Below are positions 1-6,232 of a stretch of DNA of 14,871 bases, piece by piece. A program made the translations under genes and the position numbers. The notes beneath the pieces are model-generated. The model saw only the letters and a program-made list of their open reading frames with translations, was not told the DNA's origin and ran no database searches. Source of the stretch: CAYTOJ01 sp964439415 (GTDB lineage Bacteria > Pseudomonadota > Alphaproteobacteria > Rickettsiales > CAZAGG01); NCBI GenBank assembly GCA_964439415.1, contig CAYTOJ010000042.1, positions 1 through 14,871 of the forward strand, given 5' to 3'. Positions within the stretch are counted from its first letter, which is position 1; every line of letters starts with the position of its first letter.

Positions 1-126
1 CTACGGAGCTGTTTTCCCCGCTGTAATTTCTACAATTTTTAAACTTGTCGGGTGGTGAGGGTGCTACCAGTACATTAGGGAGCTACCGCCATTGGCAGTG
101 CACTCACTCTGGTCGCATATAAGTCC

Positions 127-150
127 CATTCTTGAAATGCGATAGGTATA
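127..150 (-). repeat. dispersed short repeat, copy A (3' flank of tmRNA)
   Basis: Minus strand TATACCTATCGCATTTCAAG. It matches copies B (3614-3641), C (5820-5848) and D (14572-14599) in the core TATAC-N4-(C/A)GC(A/G)TTTCAAG. It lies just beyond the pseudoknot region of the tmRNA coding piece and may overlap its 3' end. Function unknown. Confidence 0.6.
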
Positions 151-164
151 GATAACCTGTACTT

Positions 165-522
165 GCTATAGGGGCTTTCTGTTGCCCGGCGCCCCCAGAC
201 CGCGTAGTCAATTCAGCTTTTGCTGCCCTTAGGCGGCGAGAGCCTCGTTAGCTACAGGTGCTTCATTGTCGTTTGCACCTAGATTTTGACCCTTGTAACA
301 GAGGAATCATGCCGGGTAAAAACTATAACTTTCAACGCGCGTCGATCCTGTTTCGGCCCCATACAGAAGGCTGAAATTAGAAATTATGAGTCTGAAAAGA
401 AAAAGTTTTTTTACTTTTCAGGTTTCAGGTTTCTGGATTCTGGCTTCTGTATGGTGGAGCCGCCGGGTACCGCCCCCGGGTCCGTTACATCTATTACTTA
501 CAGCGTTTATCACCATAGCTTA
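165..522 (-). ncRNA. ssrA: transfer-messenger RNA, permuted two-piece (alphaproteobacterial type)
   Basis: Rescues stalled ribosomes by acting as tRNA-Ala and then as mRNA. Read on the minus strand, the acceptor piece comes first: P2 strand CTATG...AACGC near 518-503, a T-arm, and a 3' end TCCACCA with CCA at 454-452. A linker (361-451) follows. The coding piece starts at 360 with GGGGCCG, which pairs with CGGCTCC of the acceptor piece to give a 7-bp acceptor stem with one G-U. GCGTT...TATAG just after it pairs with the P2 strand. The tag frame at 276-229 reads ANDNEAPVANEALAA then TAA; the ANDN start and LAA end are typical. A GC-rich pseudoknot region lies at about 208-171. This gene order is the circular permutation known from alphaproteobacteria, in which the linker is removed to give two RNAs. 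The outer ends are my estimate. yebC lies upstream on the same strand. Confidence 0.93.
361..451 (-). other. excised linker of permuted tmRNA, carrying a heptamer array
   Basis: Lies between the 3' CCA of the acceptor piece (452-454) and the mature 5' GGGGCC of the coding piece (360), so it should be removed during processing. Plus strand 416-450 is five tandem 7-nt units: TTTCAGG, TTTCAGG, TTTCTGG, ATTCTGG, CTTCTGT. They fit NTTCNGG, the same pattern as the CTTCTGG array at 7001-7040. Confidence 0.75.
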
Positions 523-555
523 TAAAAGCAGTAGCACTATACACCAGATACTCAG

Positions 556-561
556 ATTATA
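556..561 (-). promoter_or_regulatory. possible -10 box for ssrA
   Basis: Minus-strand TATAAT lies about 35 nt upstream of the estimated 5' end of the tmRNA acceptor piece, between yebC and ssrA. Just beyond it (561-572) is the palindrome AAAAGCGCTTTT. No good -35 hexamer is visible at 16-18 nt spacing, so this is tentative. Confidence 0.3.
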
Positions 562-584
562 AAAGCGCTTTTTAAAACTTGCCG

Positions 585-1310
585 TTAATCAGGCGTTTCG
601 AAGTTTGACCAGACGGTTTGCACGTCGTCGTTATCCTCCAGCGCATCAATCAGCTTAAGTAGCGTCGCTGCCTGTTCTTCGCTGACCGGGGCGGTTGTTT
701 TAGGCTCCCAGGCTAGTTTTGCGCTGGAAGGATCACCAAATTTCGCCTGGAGAAAATCCCGCACTGCGCTTAAATCATCCGGACTGGTGGTGATGAAATG
801 ATATTCCCCATCTGATATACAGTCGCTTACTCCAGCCTCAATCGCATTTTCCAGCATTGCATCATCACCTATGCTGGCGCGTGGGTAGACTACTCTGCCA
901 AGCCGCTCAAACATGAAGCTGACACTGCCGCTCTCCCCCAGATTGCCACTGTATTTGTTGAAGATTGACCTCACCTCAGCCGCTGTGCGGTTGCGGTTAT
1001 CGGTCAGCGCTTCCACTATCACCGCTGCGCCGCCTGTGCCATAACCCTCGTAGCGCACTTCCTCAAAGTTTTCCCCTTCGCCTGCTCCGGTTGCTTTTTT
1101 AATTGCCGCATCTACCCTGTCCTTCGGCAGATTAGCCTCCCGCCCGGAAATCAGCGCCGCCCGCAGGCGCGGGTTGGAGTTTGCATCAGTCCCGCCGCTT
1201 TTTACCGCTACGGTTATTTCCCTTATAATCTTCGTGAAGATTTTTGCGCGCTTGGCATCCTGCGCGCCTTTGCGGTACATGATGTTTTTAAATTGCGAAT
1301 GCCCTGCCAT
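585..1310 (-). CDS. yebC: YebC/PmpR family protein (TACO1-like)
   Basis: A 241-residue protein, full length for the family. It starts with the near-invariant MAGHSQFKNI, followed by a basic N-terminal domain (KGAQDAKRAKIFTKIIREI) and a helical middle part containing NLPKDRVDAAIKKATG. The conserved YEGYGTGGAAVIVEALTDN lies near 105-125 and NLGESGSVSFMFERLG near 124-140. Family members were long annotated as DNA-binding regulators; TACO1 and some bacterial members have roles in translation, so a ribosome-linked role is plausible here. The start at 1310 is preceded by a purine-rich AGGTAGGTAGGG. It lies 24 nt downstream of thyX, probably co-transcribed, with ssrA downstream on the same strand. 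Confidence 0.95.
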   Translation of the reverse strand: MAGHSQFKNIMYRKGAQDAKRAKIFTKIIREITVAVKSGGTDANSNPRLRAALISGREANLPKDRVDAAIKKATGAGEGENFEEVRYEGYGTGGAAVIVEALTDNRNRTAAEVRSIFNKYSGNLGESGSVSFMFERLGRVVYPRASIGDDAMLENAIEAGVSDCISDGEYHFITTSPDDLSAVRDFLQAKFGDPSSAKLAWEPKTTAPVSEEQAATLLKLIDALEDNDDVQTVWSNFETPD

Positions 1311-1334
1311 CGCGCCCTACCTACCTTTTATCCT

Positions 1335-2270
1335 CTATACTCGTGCAAGTAATTCCATAAGTTCTTCCCACTCGCGCCTGCTCATGCCGCTGGATTCAAA
1401 ATCAGCTTTAGTGCCAGTCGCCAGTTTCCTGATTACCCCCAGCGCTTTACTGGAGAGATGCGCACCATTCATGCGGTAATCCATAAAGGCATCATAGGTT
1501 ATCGGCATCCATTTTTTCAGTATTTCTAGCAGAACATCAGCATAGACTCTGATTTCCATCTGCGCGTGGGAGTCAGCACGCAGGCTCAGGAAATGCAGGA
1601 AGTTATGCAAATCAACCTTCCAGTACCACTGTGTGTAGAAATTCAGCCCCAGATTCATCCGTGCCAATTCACGCGCCAGGCCTTTTTTGTCGGGATTTAA
1701 AACATTGCCTTCCTCATCCATATTCAGCATTTCTGCATAATGGCGGTACTGATTTTCAGCGTCGGTTTTTAATAATTCCAGTGCTTTTGCCGCTTCCTCC
1801 CCCTCCAGCACTTCGCCGCGCCCCTGCCGGTTGGAAGCAGACTGCGCCGCCAGATTCTGAGGCTCAGGTATATAAAATTCCTTATCCATGATTGAATAAC
1901 GGGCGGAATATTCGTTAACATTGGCGGTGCGATGCCTGATCCACTGCCTGGCTACGAATATGGGAAGCTTTACGTGCAGCTTAATCTCGCACATTTCAAA
2001 CGGGGTGGAATGGCGGTGGCGCATCAGGTAGTTTATCAACCCCCTGTCTTCGTTCACTCGCCTTGTGCCTTTGCCGTAGGAAACTCTGGCCGCCTGCACC
2101 ACCGATGCATCGTCACCCATATAATCCACCACCCGGATAAAGCCATGATCCAGCACCGGAAACGGCTGGTAAAGAATCTCCTCCAGCCCGTCCGATACCG
2201 CCCTTAATGTGGGCTTCGCTTGCGCGCGAAGCTCATTAACCTCTTGGGTCTGCTTAGGTGATAAGGTCAT
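1335..2270 (-). CDS. thyX: FAD-dependent thymidylate synthase ThyX
   Basis: Makes dTMP from dUMP using FAD, NAD(P)H and methylenetetrahydrofolate; it replaces ThyA in many bacteria. The 311-residue protein carries the ThyX signature RHRTANVNEYSARY (about 112-125, fitting RHRX7S), preceded by FVARQWI. Other typical blocks are ARVSYGKGTR (61-70), YLMRHRHSTPFE (81-92) and, later, RMNLGLNFYTQWYWKVDLHNFLHFLSLR. The start is 5 nt beyond the stop of the upstream M23 gene and has no clear Shine-Dalgarno sequence, so translation may be coupled. It is longer than many ThyX proteins because of an N-terminal extension of about 40 residues and an insert near 140-170, as in other alphaproteobacterial forms. 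Confidence 0.96.
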   Translation of the reverse strand: MTLSPKQTQEVNELRAQAKPTLRAVSDGLEEILYQPFPVLDHGFIRVVDYMGDDASVVQAARVSYGKGTRRVNEDRGLINYLMRHRHSTPFEMCEIKLHVKLPIFVARQWIRHRTANVNEYSARYSIMDKEFYIPEPQNLAAQSASNRQGRGEVLEGEEAAKALELLKTDAENQYRHYAEMLNMDEEGNVLNPDKKGLARELARMNLGLNFYTQWYWKVDLHNFLHFLSLRADSHAQMEIRVYADVLLEILKKWMPITYDAFMDYRMNGAHLSSKALGVIRKLATGTKADFESSGMSRREWEELMELLARV

Positions 2271-2275
2271 AGGTT

Positions 2276-3136
2276 TTATTGCAGTAACGGCAGTGGGTCT
2301 TGCGGTTCCTTACCCTTGCGAATACTGAAATGCAACTGCGGCGTTTTTACCCCGCCGCTTGCGCCGCTCTGCGCTATTACCTGCCCTTTGGTTATTTTCT
2401 CGCCCTTGGCAGCTATAATTTTACCGTTATGGCCGTATGATGTGTAATACCCGCCTTCATGCTTGATGATCACCAGGTTGCCATAACCCTCCAGCCCATT
2501 ACCGGAATATATAACCGTGCCATCGGCTGCGGCTTTTACTTCGCTACCCTCAGGCAGTGCTATGTTTACGCCATCATTCGCTACGCCATCCTTCATATCA
2601 CCAAAGCTGGATATAAACTTGCCCCGCGCTGGCCAGGCGAATTTCTGAGTGACAGCCACGGCTGGTGTAGTATTGTCGGGTTTTGCGGCTTTAGCCGCTG
2701 GCTGCTGCTCGGTTTTCAGTTCTTCCTGTAATGGATTCGCAGCGTTTTCAGTACTCGCCTGAGTGGTGTCGGAGTTTCCAGTTTCGCGGTAGCTCTTCTC
2801 CAGCTCAGTTTCCTGTTTTTGCCATTTCAGTTTTATTTCAGGGGCTTTCTCTGCCGCCGTGTTCTGCTCTACAGGCGCTGATAATTCACGCGAGGCAACA
2901 GGCGCAGTCTCCACCGAGGATACAGGCTGCTCATAGTAATACTGCGACTGCTCCCCTGTTTGCGGGCTTGTTGCCAGAACCTTAGCCCCCTGTTCATTCT
3001 GTTTTGCTGTAGCTGCGCTTTGAGCATTTTTGCCGTAAAATTCCTGATTTTTATTCACCACTGCCGCGGGCTTTTGCGGTGTAGGCGTACAGGCCGCAGC
3101 TAGCAGTAGAACAATAATTTGAGCGTGTATTTTCAT
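2276..3136 (-). CDS. NlpD/EnvC-like lipoprotein with degenerate M23 (LytM) domain
   Basis: The N-terminus is a lipoprotein signal with lipobox LAAAC (Cys about residue 16-18). A long Gln/Ala/Glu-rich linker follows (about 20-165), then an M23/LytM domain at the C-terminus (about 168-285). The domain fold is clear (EGSEVKAAADGTVIYSGN, GYGNLVIIKHEGGYYTSYGH). Zinc ligands are lost: the HxGxD motif is NDGVN and the final HxH is QLH. Such degenerate LytM proteins usually do not cut peptidoglycan but activate amidases at division, as NlpD and EnvC do. No LysM domain is seen, unlike E. coli NlpD. I chose ATG at 3136; an in-frame TTG two codons upstream (3142) is the alternative. It is followed 5 nt later by thyX. 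Confidence 0.85.
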   Translation of the reverse strand: MKIHAQIIVLLLAAACTPTPQKPAAVVNKNQEFYGKNAQSAATAKQNEQGAKVLATSPQTGEQSQYYYEQPVSSVETAPVASRELSAPVEQNTAAEKAPEIKLKWQKQETELEKSYRETGNSDTTQASTENAANPLQEELKTEQQPAAKAAKPDNTTPAVAVTQKFAWPARGKFISSFGDMKDGVANDGVNIALPEGSEVKAAADGTVIYSGNGLEGYGNLVIIKHEGGYYTSYGHNGKIIAAKGEKITKGQVIAQSGASGGVKTPQLHFSIRKGKEPQDPLPLLQ

Positions 3137-3177
3137 ATCCAATTATTTAGCTAAGCAATAGACAAGGAAACATACAA

Positions 3178-3477
3178 CTAAAAACGGAGGGGAGAAGAAA
3201 AATAATACAGGATTGTTTTACTAATAAAGGTAAGCCCTAATAGCAGAAACACCGGAGAGAAATCAATCCCCGCGATGGGGGGGATTATTTTGCGTATGCG
3301 CGATAAAATCGGCTCAGTGAGTTTTTCCAGTATCTTGGTGATTTTATAAACATAGATATTATTGCGGTTAATCATATCAAAGCTGGATAACAATGACACT
3401 ATAACCGCCAGCAATACTATAAAGCTATATATGCCAATAAGCTCGGTAATTAACCATATAAAGGGATTCAGCATCAT
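3178..3477 (-). CDS. YggT family membrane protein
   Basis: A 99-residue integral membrane protein of the YggT family. It has a first hydrophobic segment (NPFIWLITELIGIYSFIVLLAVIVSLL region), a short polar stretch, the conserved LTEPILSRIRKIIPPIAGIDFSP and a second hydrophobic segment (VFLLLGLTFI). The family is linked to envelope and division functions, but the biochemical role is not settled. The open frame runs up to 3564, adding 29 residues. I reject that start because the family begins at about NPFIWL, because AAGG lies 7 nt before the ATG at 3477, and because the extra stretch contains a perfect 13-bp inverted repeat. A second ATG follows at once (3474). Confidence 0.85.
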   Translation of the reverse strand: MMLNPFIWLITELIGIYSFIVLLAVIVSLLSSFDMINRNNIYVYKITKILEKLTEPILSRIRKIIPPIAGIDFSPVFLLLGLTFISKTILYYFSSPLRF

Positions 3478-3498
3478 TTCAGCCTTGAAGTTTCCAGT

Positions 3499-3537
3499 AA
3501 TATACCAAAAAAACTTGAATAGTGTTTTTGGTATATT
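3499..3537. repeat. perfect 13-bp inverted repeat upstream of yggT
   Basis: AATATACCAAAAA (3499-3511) and TTTTTGGTATATT (3525-3537) are exact reverse complements around a 13-nt loop. The repeat lies 22 nt upstream of the preferred yggT start, in the divergent yggT/lnt region. It could be an operator, a leader hairpin or a small repeat element. It has no T-tail pattern that would make it a clear terminator. Confidence 0.7.
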
Positions 3538-3613
3538 GTTTATATGTTTGCGCATGGCCGCCAACCCAGCCCCATGCGCTTATTATACTGCTCGCAAATT
3601 AAATTTTAAGTTT

Positions 3614-3641
3614 CTTCAATTCTTGAAACGCGATCAGTATA
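3614..3641 (-). repeat. dispersed short repeat, copy B (yggT/lnt divergent region)
   Basis: Minus strand TATACTGATCGCGTTTCAAG followed by AATTGAA. It shares the core of copies A, C and D. It lies about 45 nt upstream of lnt and could affect lnt or yggT transcription, but spacing does not fit a simple sigma-70 promoter. Confidence 0.6.
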
Positions 3642-3684
3642 TAAAACAAACTCCCATTCCCACAAGGCGAAAAAGAGAGGTGCT

Positions 3685-5139
3685 TTGAGAAACATTATTA
3701 AGAAACATCTTCCCACTTTACTGGCGGGGGCGCTCAGCGCACTGGCACTGCCACCGTTTGAGCAGCTATGGATACTATTTATAATATTTCCGTTTCTACT
3801 CACGCGCCTGACTAAACTGCGCACTATACGGGAATCACTTTTTGCAGGCTGGTGGTTCGGCTTTGGTCATCATCTCGCCGGGCTTTACTGGATAGCTAAT
3901 TCACTGCTGGTGGACGCGCCGCGTTTCGCCTGGCTGATACCGTTCGCAGTATCCTTAATTCCGGCAGTTCTCGCTGTTTATATTGCTGTTTCGGCTCTGG
4001 TTTTCAAGCTGATACTACGCGCCAGCGGCGCAAGTCTGGCCGTGCTGTTTTTCTCCCTGGCCTGGCTGGCCAGTGAGTGGATACGCGGGCACTACACCCT
4101 GCCTTTTCCCTGGAATCTGCTTGGGTACTCGTACTCAGGCTCTATAAACATAATGCAGGCGGCGCACCTGGTTGGCACATATGGCCTGAGCCTGCTGGCG
4201 GTATTCACCTGCTCCCTGCCGTATTTACTGATAACGCCGCTAACCAGGCGGGAGAGAATAAAAACCCTGCCACTGATTATCACGGGTATTCTGCTGCTAT
4301 CAGCTGCATATGCTTATGGCTGGCAGCGAATAACACTAACAAGAATAGAGTTTGATGACTCCACATTGCTTACTCTGGTGCAGCCAAACATAAAGCAGAG
4401 CATGAAGTGGGATCCCGCGCAGCTTGACAAAAACCTGCAAACTCTGGCCGGACTTTCAAATTCAGTAGATGGAAACAGAGAGACGAACATAGTGATATGG
4501 CCGGAATCGGCTTTCCCTGAACCAGTTTCAGGCGTTGATGATCTGCCGTTGGCAGTAGCGGAGGTATTACAGAAAAATACCTATCTAATCGCCGGGGGCG
4601 TGCGCAAGCAGGAAAGTACTAATGCAACACACTACTGGAACAGTATTTTCACCATTAGTAGTGAAGCCGGAAGCGTAAAAATAGCTGCCGTATACGATAA
4701 ATTCCAGTTAGTGCCATTCGGGGAATATATACCGCTGCGCTCATTACTGCCAGCCTGGGTGAGTAAAATCACCGGGGGCGGTGGGGATTTTCTTAAAGGC
4801 ACAGGCACAAAAACCATAACCGTTCCAGGCACGCCGCCGTTTAGCCCTATGAACTGTTATGAGATTATTTTCCCCGGCCAGGTGATTGACCGTTCTAACA
4901 GGCCGCAGTGGATACTGAACATCACTAACGATGCCTGGTTTGGCGATTCCTCCGGCCCCCGTCAGCATCTGGCCATGGCAAGGTTCCGCGCTGTAGAGGA
5001 GGGCCTGCCGGTTGTGCGCGTTGCCAACACCGGAATCACCGCATTGATTGACCCCTTTGGCCGTATCCTAAATTCCATCCCCCTCAACCAGCAGAGAGCC
5101 ATACAGGTTAGTTTGCCGAAGTCGGCAGAAATACCCTGA
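3685..5139 (+). CDS. lnt: apolipoprotein N-acyltransferase Lnt, C-terminus shortened
   Basis: Inner-membrane enzyme that adds the third acyl chain to lipoproteins. The N-terminal half has several membrane helices (about 11-210). The periplasmic CN-hydrolase domain follows, with the catalytic triad visible: Glu274 in WPESAFPEP, Lys339 in YDKFQLVPFGEY and Cys391 in MNCYEIIFP. NITNDAWFGDSSGPRQH and FRAVEEGLPVVRVANTGITA are also conserved. The start is TTG at 3685, with AGAGG 4 nt upstream; no ATG fits. At 484 residues it stops soon after AIQVSLPKS, so the usual last transmembrane helix is missing. A second copy of the coding 3' end occurs at 5925-5961 in the same reading sense, suggesting that the original end was displaced. 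The active-site half is complete, so it may still work. Confidence 0.94.
   Translation: MRNIIKKHLPTLLAGALSALALPPFEQLWILFIIFPFLLTRLTKLRTIRESLFAGWWFGFGHHLAGLYWIANSLLVDAPRFAWLIPFAVSLIPAVLAVYIAVSALVFKLILRASGASLAVLFFSLAWLASEWIRGHYTLPFPWNLLGYSYSGSINIMQAAHLVGTYGLSLLAVFTCSLPYLLITPLTRRERIKTLPLIITGILLLSAAYAYGWQRITLTRIEFDDSTLLTLVQPNIKQSMKWDPAQLDKNLQTLAGLSNSVDGNRETNIVIWPESAFPEPVSGVDDLPLAVAEVLQKNTYLIAGGVRKQESTNATHYWNSIFTISSEAGSVKIAAVYDKFQLVPFGEYIPLRSLLPAWVSKITGGGGDFLKGTGTKTITVPGTPPFSPMNCYEIIFPGQVIDRSNRPQWILNITNDAWFGDSSGPRQHLAMARFRAVEEGLPVVRVANTGITALIDPFGRILNSIPLNQQRAIQVSLPKSAEIP
5081..5117 (+). repeat. direct repeat of lnt 3' end, copy 1
   Basis: 37 nt inside lnt encoding the LNQQRAIQVSLP region. It is repeated at 5925-5961 with one difference (T at 5112, C at 5956). 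The first 31 nt are identical. Confidence 0.9.
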
Positions 5140-5231
5140 AGCGAAAAATCGTTCTAAATCAGTAGACTTTGCATCTTGTTAAGTGGTGGCGCATGTAGTA
5201 GTATGAATGCTCATGAAAGCTCAAGGATGTT

Positions 5232-5471
5232 ATGTCCACAGTTACATTTGATACATACAGATTTGCTCAGATACTGAGACATAAGGGATTTACTCAGGAG
5301 CAAACTGAAGGCCTTATAGATGCGGCAAAAGAAATAGACCTGAGCCGCGTTGTAACCACGGAAGTTTTTGACCTGCGCCTGCGGGAGATGGAGCTTCGCC
5401 TGAAGCTGCATATAGGGGGTATGATTTTTACTCTCGGCGGCCTGCTGATTGCAGTTAAGTACTTAGGGTAA
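5232..5471 (+). CDS. small CCDC90/DUF1640-like coiled-coil membrane protein
   Basis: A 79-residue protein. The N-terminal FDTYRFAQILRHKGFTQEQTEGL resembles the start of CCDC90/DUF1640 proteins, the family that includes mitochondrial MCUR1. A charged heptad-like stretch follows (TTEVFDLRLREMELRLKLH, about 42-60), with one C-terminal transmembrane helix (IGGMIFTLGGLLIAVKYL, 61-78). A clear AAGGA lies 5 nt before the ATG. It is much shorter than full DUF1640 proteins, and the long coiled coil is nearly gone. It lies in the segment between the two lnt-end repeats, next to a broken antitoxin gene. Its bacterial function is unknown to me; the family link rests on the N-terminal motif and the architecture. 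Confidence 0.7.
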   Translation: MSTVTFDTYRFAQILRHKGFTQEQTEGLIDAAKEIDLSRVVTTEVFDLRLREMELRLKLHIGGMIFTLGGLLIAVKYLG

Positions 5472-5481
5472 GCAGACATTA

Positions 5482-5788
5482 TCAGCTGTAAGGATGCATG
5501 ATTCTCTGTGGCATAAGTTGGTAGCCCATTGCCTCAACAATCGCGCTCACGCTCTCAAAACGGGGCTTGGAATCTTTTGAGAGTGCTTTCCCGTGTGATA
5601 CCTGCGGCCTCAGCTGTAGCAGTCACGCCTTTCACACGGCTTATCATCCGCAAAGCAGATAATAACGCGCCCGTGTCTTTATCTTTTGCATGTTCTTCAA
5701 AGGCAATTGTCAGAAAATCGTCAATTTCTTCAGGATGATTTCTATAATACTCCTCCTGCACTTCATCAAATGTTCTGAGTTTACGCAT
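5482..5788 (-). pseudogene. HigA-type (addiction-module DNA-binding) antitoxin, frameshifted
   Basis: The first frame (5788 to 5555) reads MRKLRTFDEVQEEYYRNHPE and on to AAGITRES, typical of the small XRE-like antitoxins of HigBA modules. It then leaves frame and stops as TLKRFQAPF. The missing family ending is found in another frame just downstream: KALSKDSKPRF, ESVSAIVEAMGYQLMP, with a stop at 5484-5482. Family members normally read RESLYKALSKDSKPRF. The loss fits a short deletion between two AAAGC copies, so only one copy is left in the sequence. AGGAG lies 10 nt before the start. No HigB toxin gene is present next to it. It is a remnant, or at best encodes a protein lacking the end of its DNA-binding domain. 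Confidence 0.8.
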
Positions 5789-5819
5789 GGCTTAAATACT
5801 CCTGCCAATAAGTCTTTGC

Positions 5820-5848
5820 TATACTCCTCGCATTTCAAGAGTTGACAT
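5820..5848 (+). repeat. dispersed short repeat, copy C
   Basis: Plus strand TATACTCCTCGCATTTCAAG followed by AGTTGACAT. It is closest to copy D. A GCGACC...CGGCGCG...GGGGG tail follows, with a run of eight Gs at 5879-5886; copy D has a similar GC-rich tail. It lies just upstream of the antitoxin remnant and about 75 nt before the second lnt-end repeat. Confidence 0.65.
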
Positions 5849-5924
5849 TTGGAGCGTAGCGACCTGCGTCGGCGCGTAGGGGGGGGAATATGTTGGTACT
5901 ATGTGAAGAAGAAAGATCCCCCCA

Positions 5925-5961
5925 CCCTCAACCAGCAGAGAGCCATACAGGTTAGCTTGCC
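5925..5961 (+). repeat. direct repeat of lnt 3' end, copy 2
   Basis: Matches 36 of 37 nt of 5081-5117 in the same orientation, 844 nt downstream. Its reading frame again gives LNQQRAIQVSLP, then continues RTPMASIKQSAEEKQKL before running into the antisense of the tRNA gene. It is a fragment of an lnt end and not a gene of its own. Confidence 0.9.
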
Positions 5962-6037
5962 AAGAACGCCTATGGCCTCTATCAAACAAAGTGCAGAAGA
6001 AAAACAAAAGCTTACTGAATTACCCGTTTCTGAAAAC

Positions 6038-6111
6038 TGGCTGGGAGACTTGGACTCGAACCAAGATTGGCGGTACCAGAAACCGCTGTCCTACCATTAG
6101 ACGATCTCCCA
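6038..6111 (-). tRNA. tRNA-Gln (anticodon CTG)
   Basis: A 74-nt cloverleaf. The acceptor stem is TGGGAGA/TCTCCCA with discriminator G and an encoded CCA (6040-6038). The D-arm is GTCT-AATGGTA-GGAC. The anticodon arm is GCGGT-TTCTGGT-ACCGC, giving anticodon CTG (codon CAG). The variable loop is four nt and the T-arm is CTTGG-TTCGAGT-CCAAG. The sequence pattern matches bacterial tRNA-Gln. Confidence 0.95.
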
Positions 6112-6126
6112 AGTGACAGGCAAACT

Positions 6127-6154
6127 ATTATATAAACACGACAGCGCAAGTGAA
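6127..6154 (-). promoter_or_regulatory. likely promoter of tRNA-Gln
   Basis: On the minus strand TATAAT (6132-6127) is preceded by TTCACT (6154-6149) at 16-nt spacing. The -10 box lies 15 nt upstream of the mature tRNA 5' end, a suitable distance for a short leader. Confidence 0.5.
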
Positions 6155-6232
6155 TTTAACTTACCACCCGGCAAGTTATATCTTCAAGTGTTTTGAGTAC
6201 AGCATCTGGAAGGCCTGCAAGTTCTACACAGA

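Noticed and set aside
1..126. Minus-strand peptide ending CDQSECTANGGSSLMYW, pilin-like in flavour
   Set aside because: It overlaps the 3' flank of the tmRNA, has no start and is too short to support a gene; I see nothing else certain in this stretch.
286..525. 79-codon plus-strand reading frame
   Set aside because: It overlaps the tmRNA on the opposite strand and its composition follows the RNA structure and heptamer array.
3478..3564. N-terminal extension of YggT
   Set aside because: The family starts near NPFIWL, a ribosome binding site fits the ATG at 3477, and the extension contains a perfect inverted repeat.
3614..3660. Heat-shock (RpoH) promoter for lnt from CTTGAAA
   Set aside because: The CTTGAAA belongs to the dispersed repeat, and the nearest CCCATT is 24 nt away, too far for an RpoH promoter.
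5849..6100. 83-codon plus-strand reading frame
   Set aside because: It is a patchwork of the repeat C tail, the lnt-end duplicate and the antisense of tRNA-Gln, with no family match.
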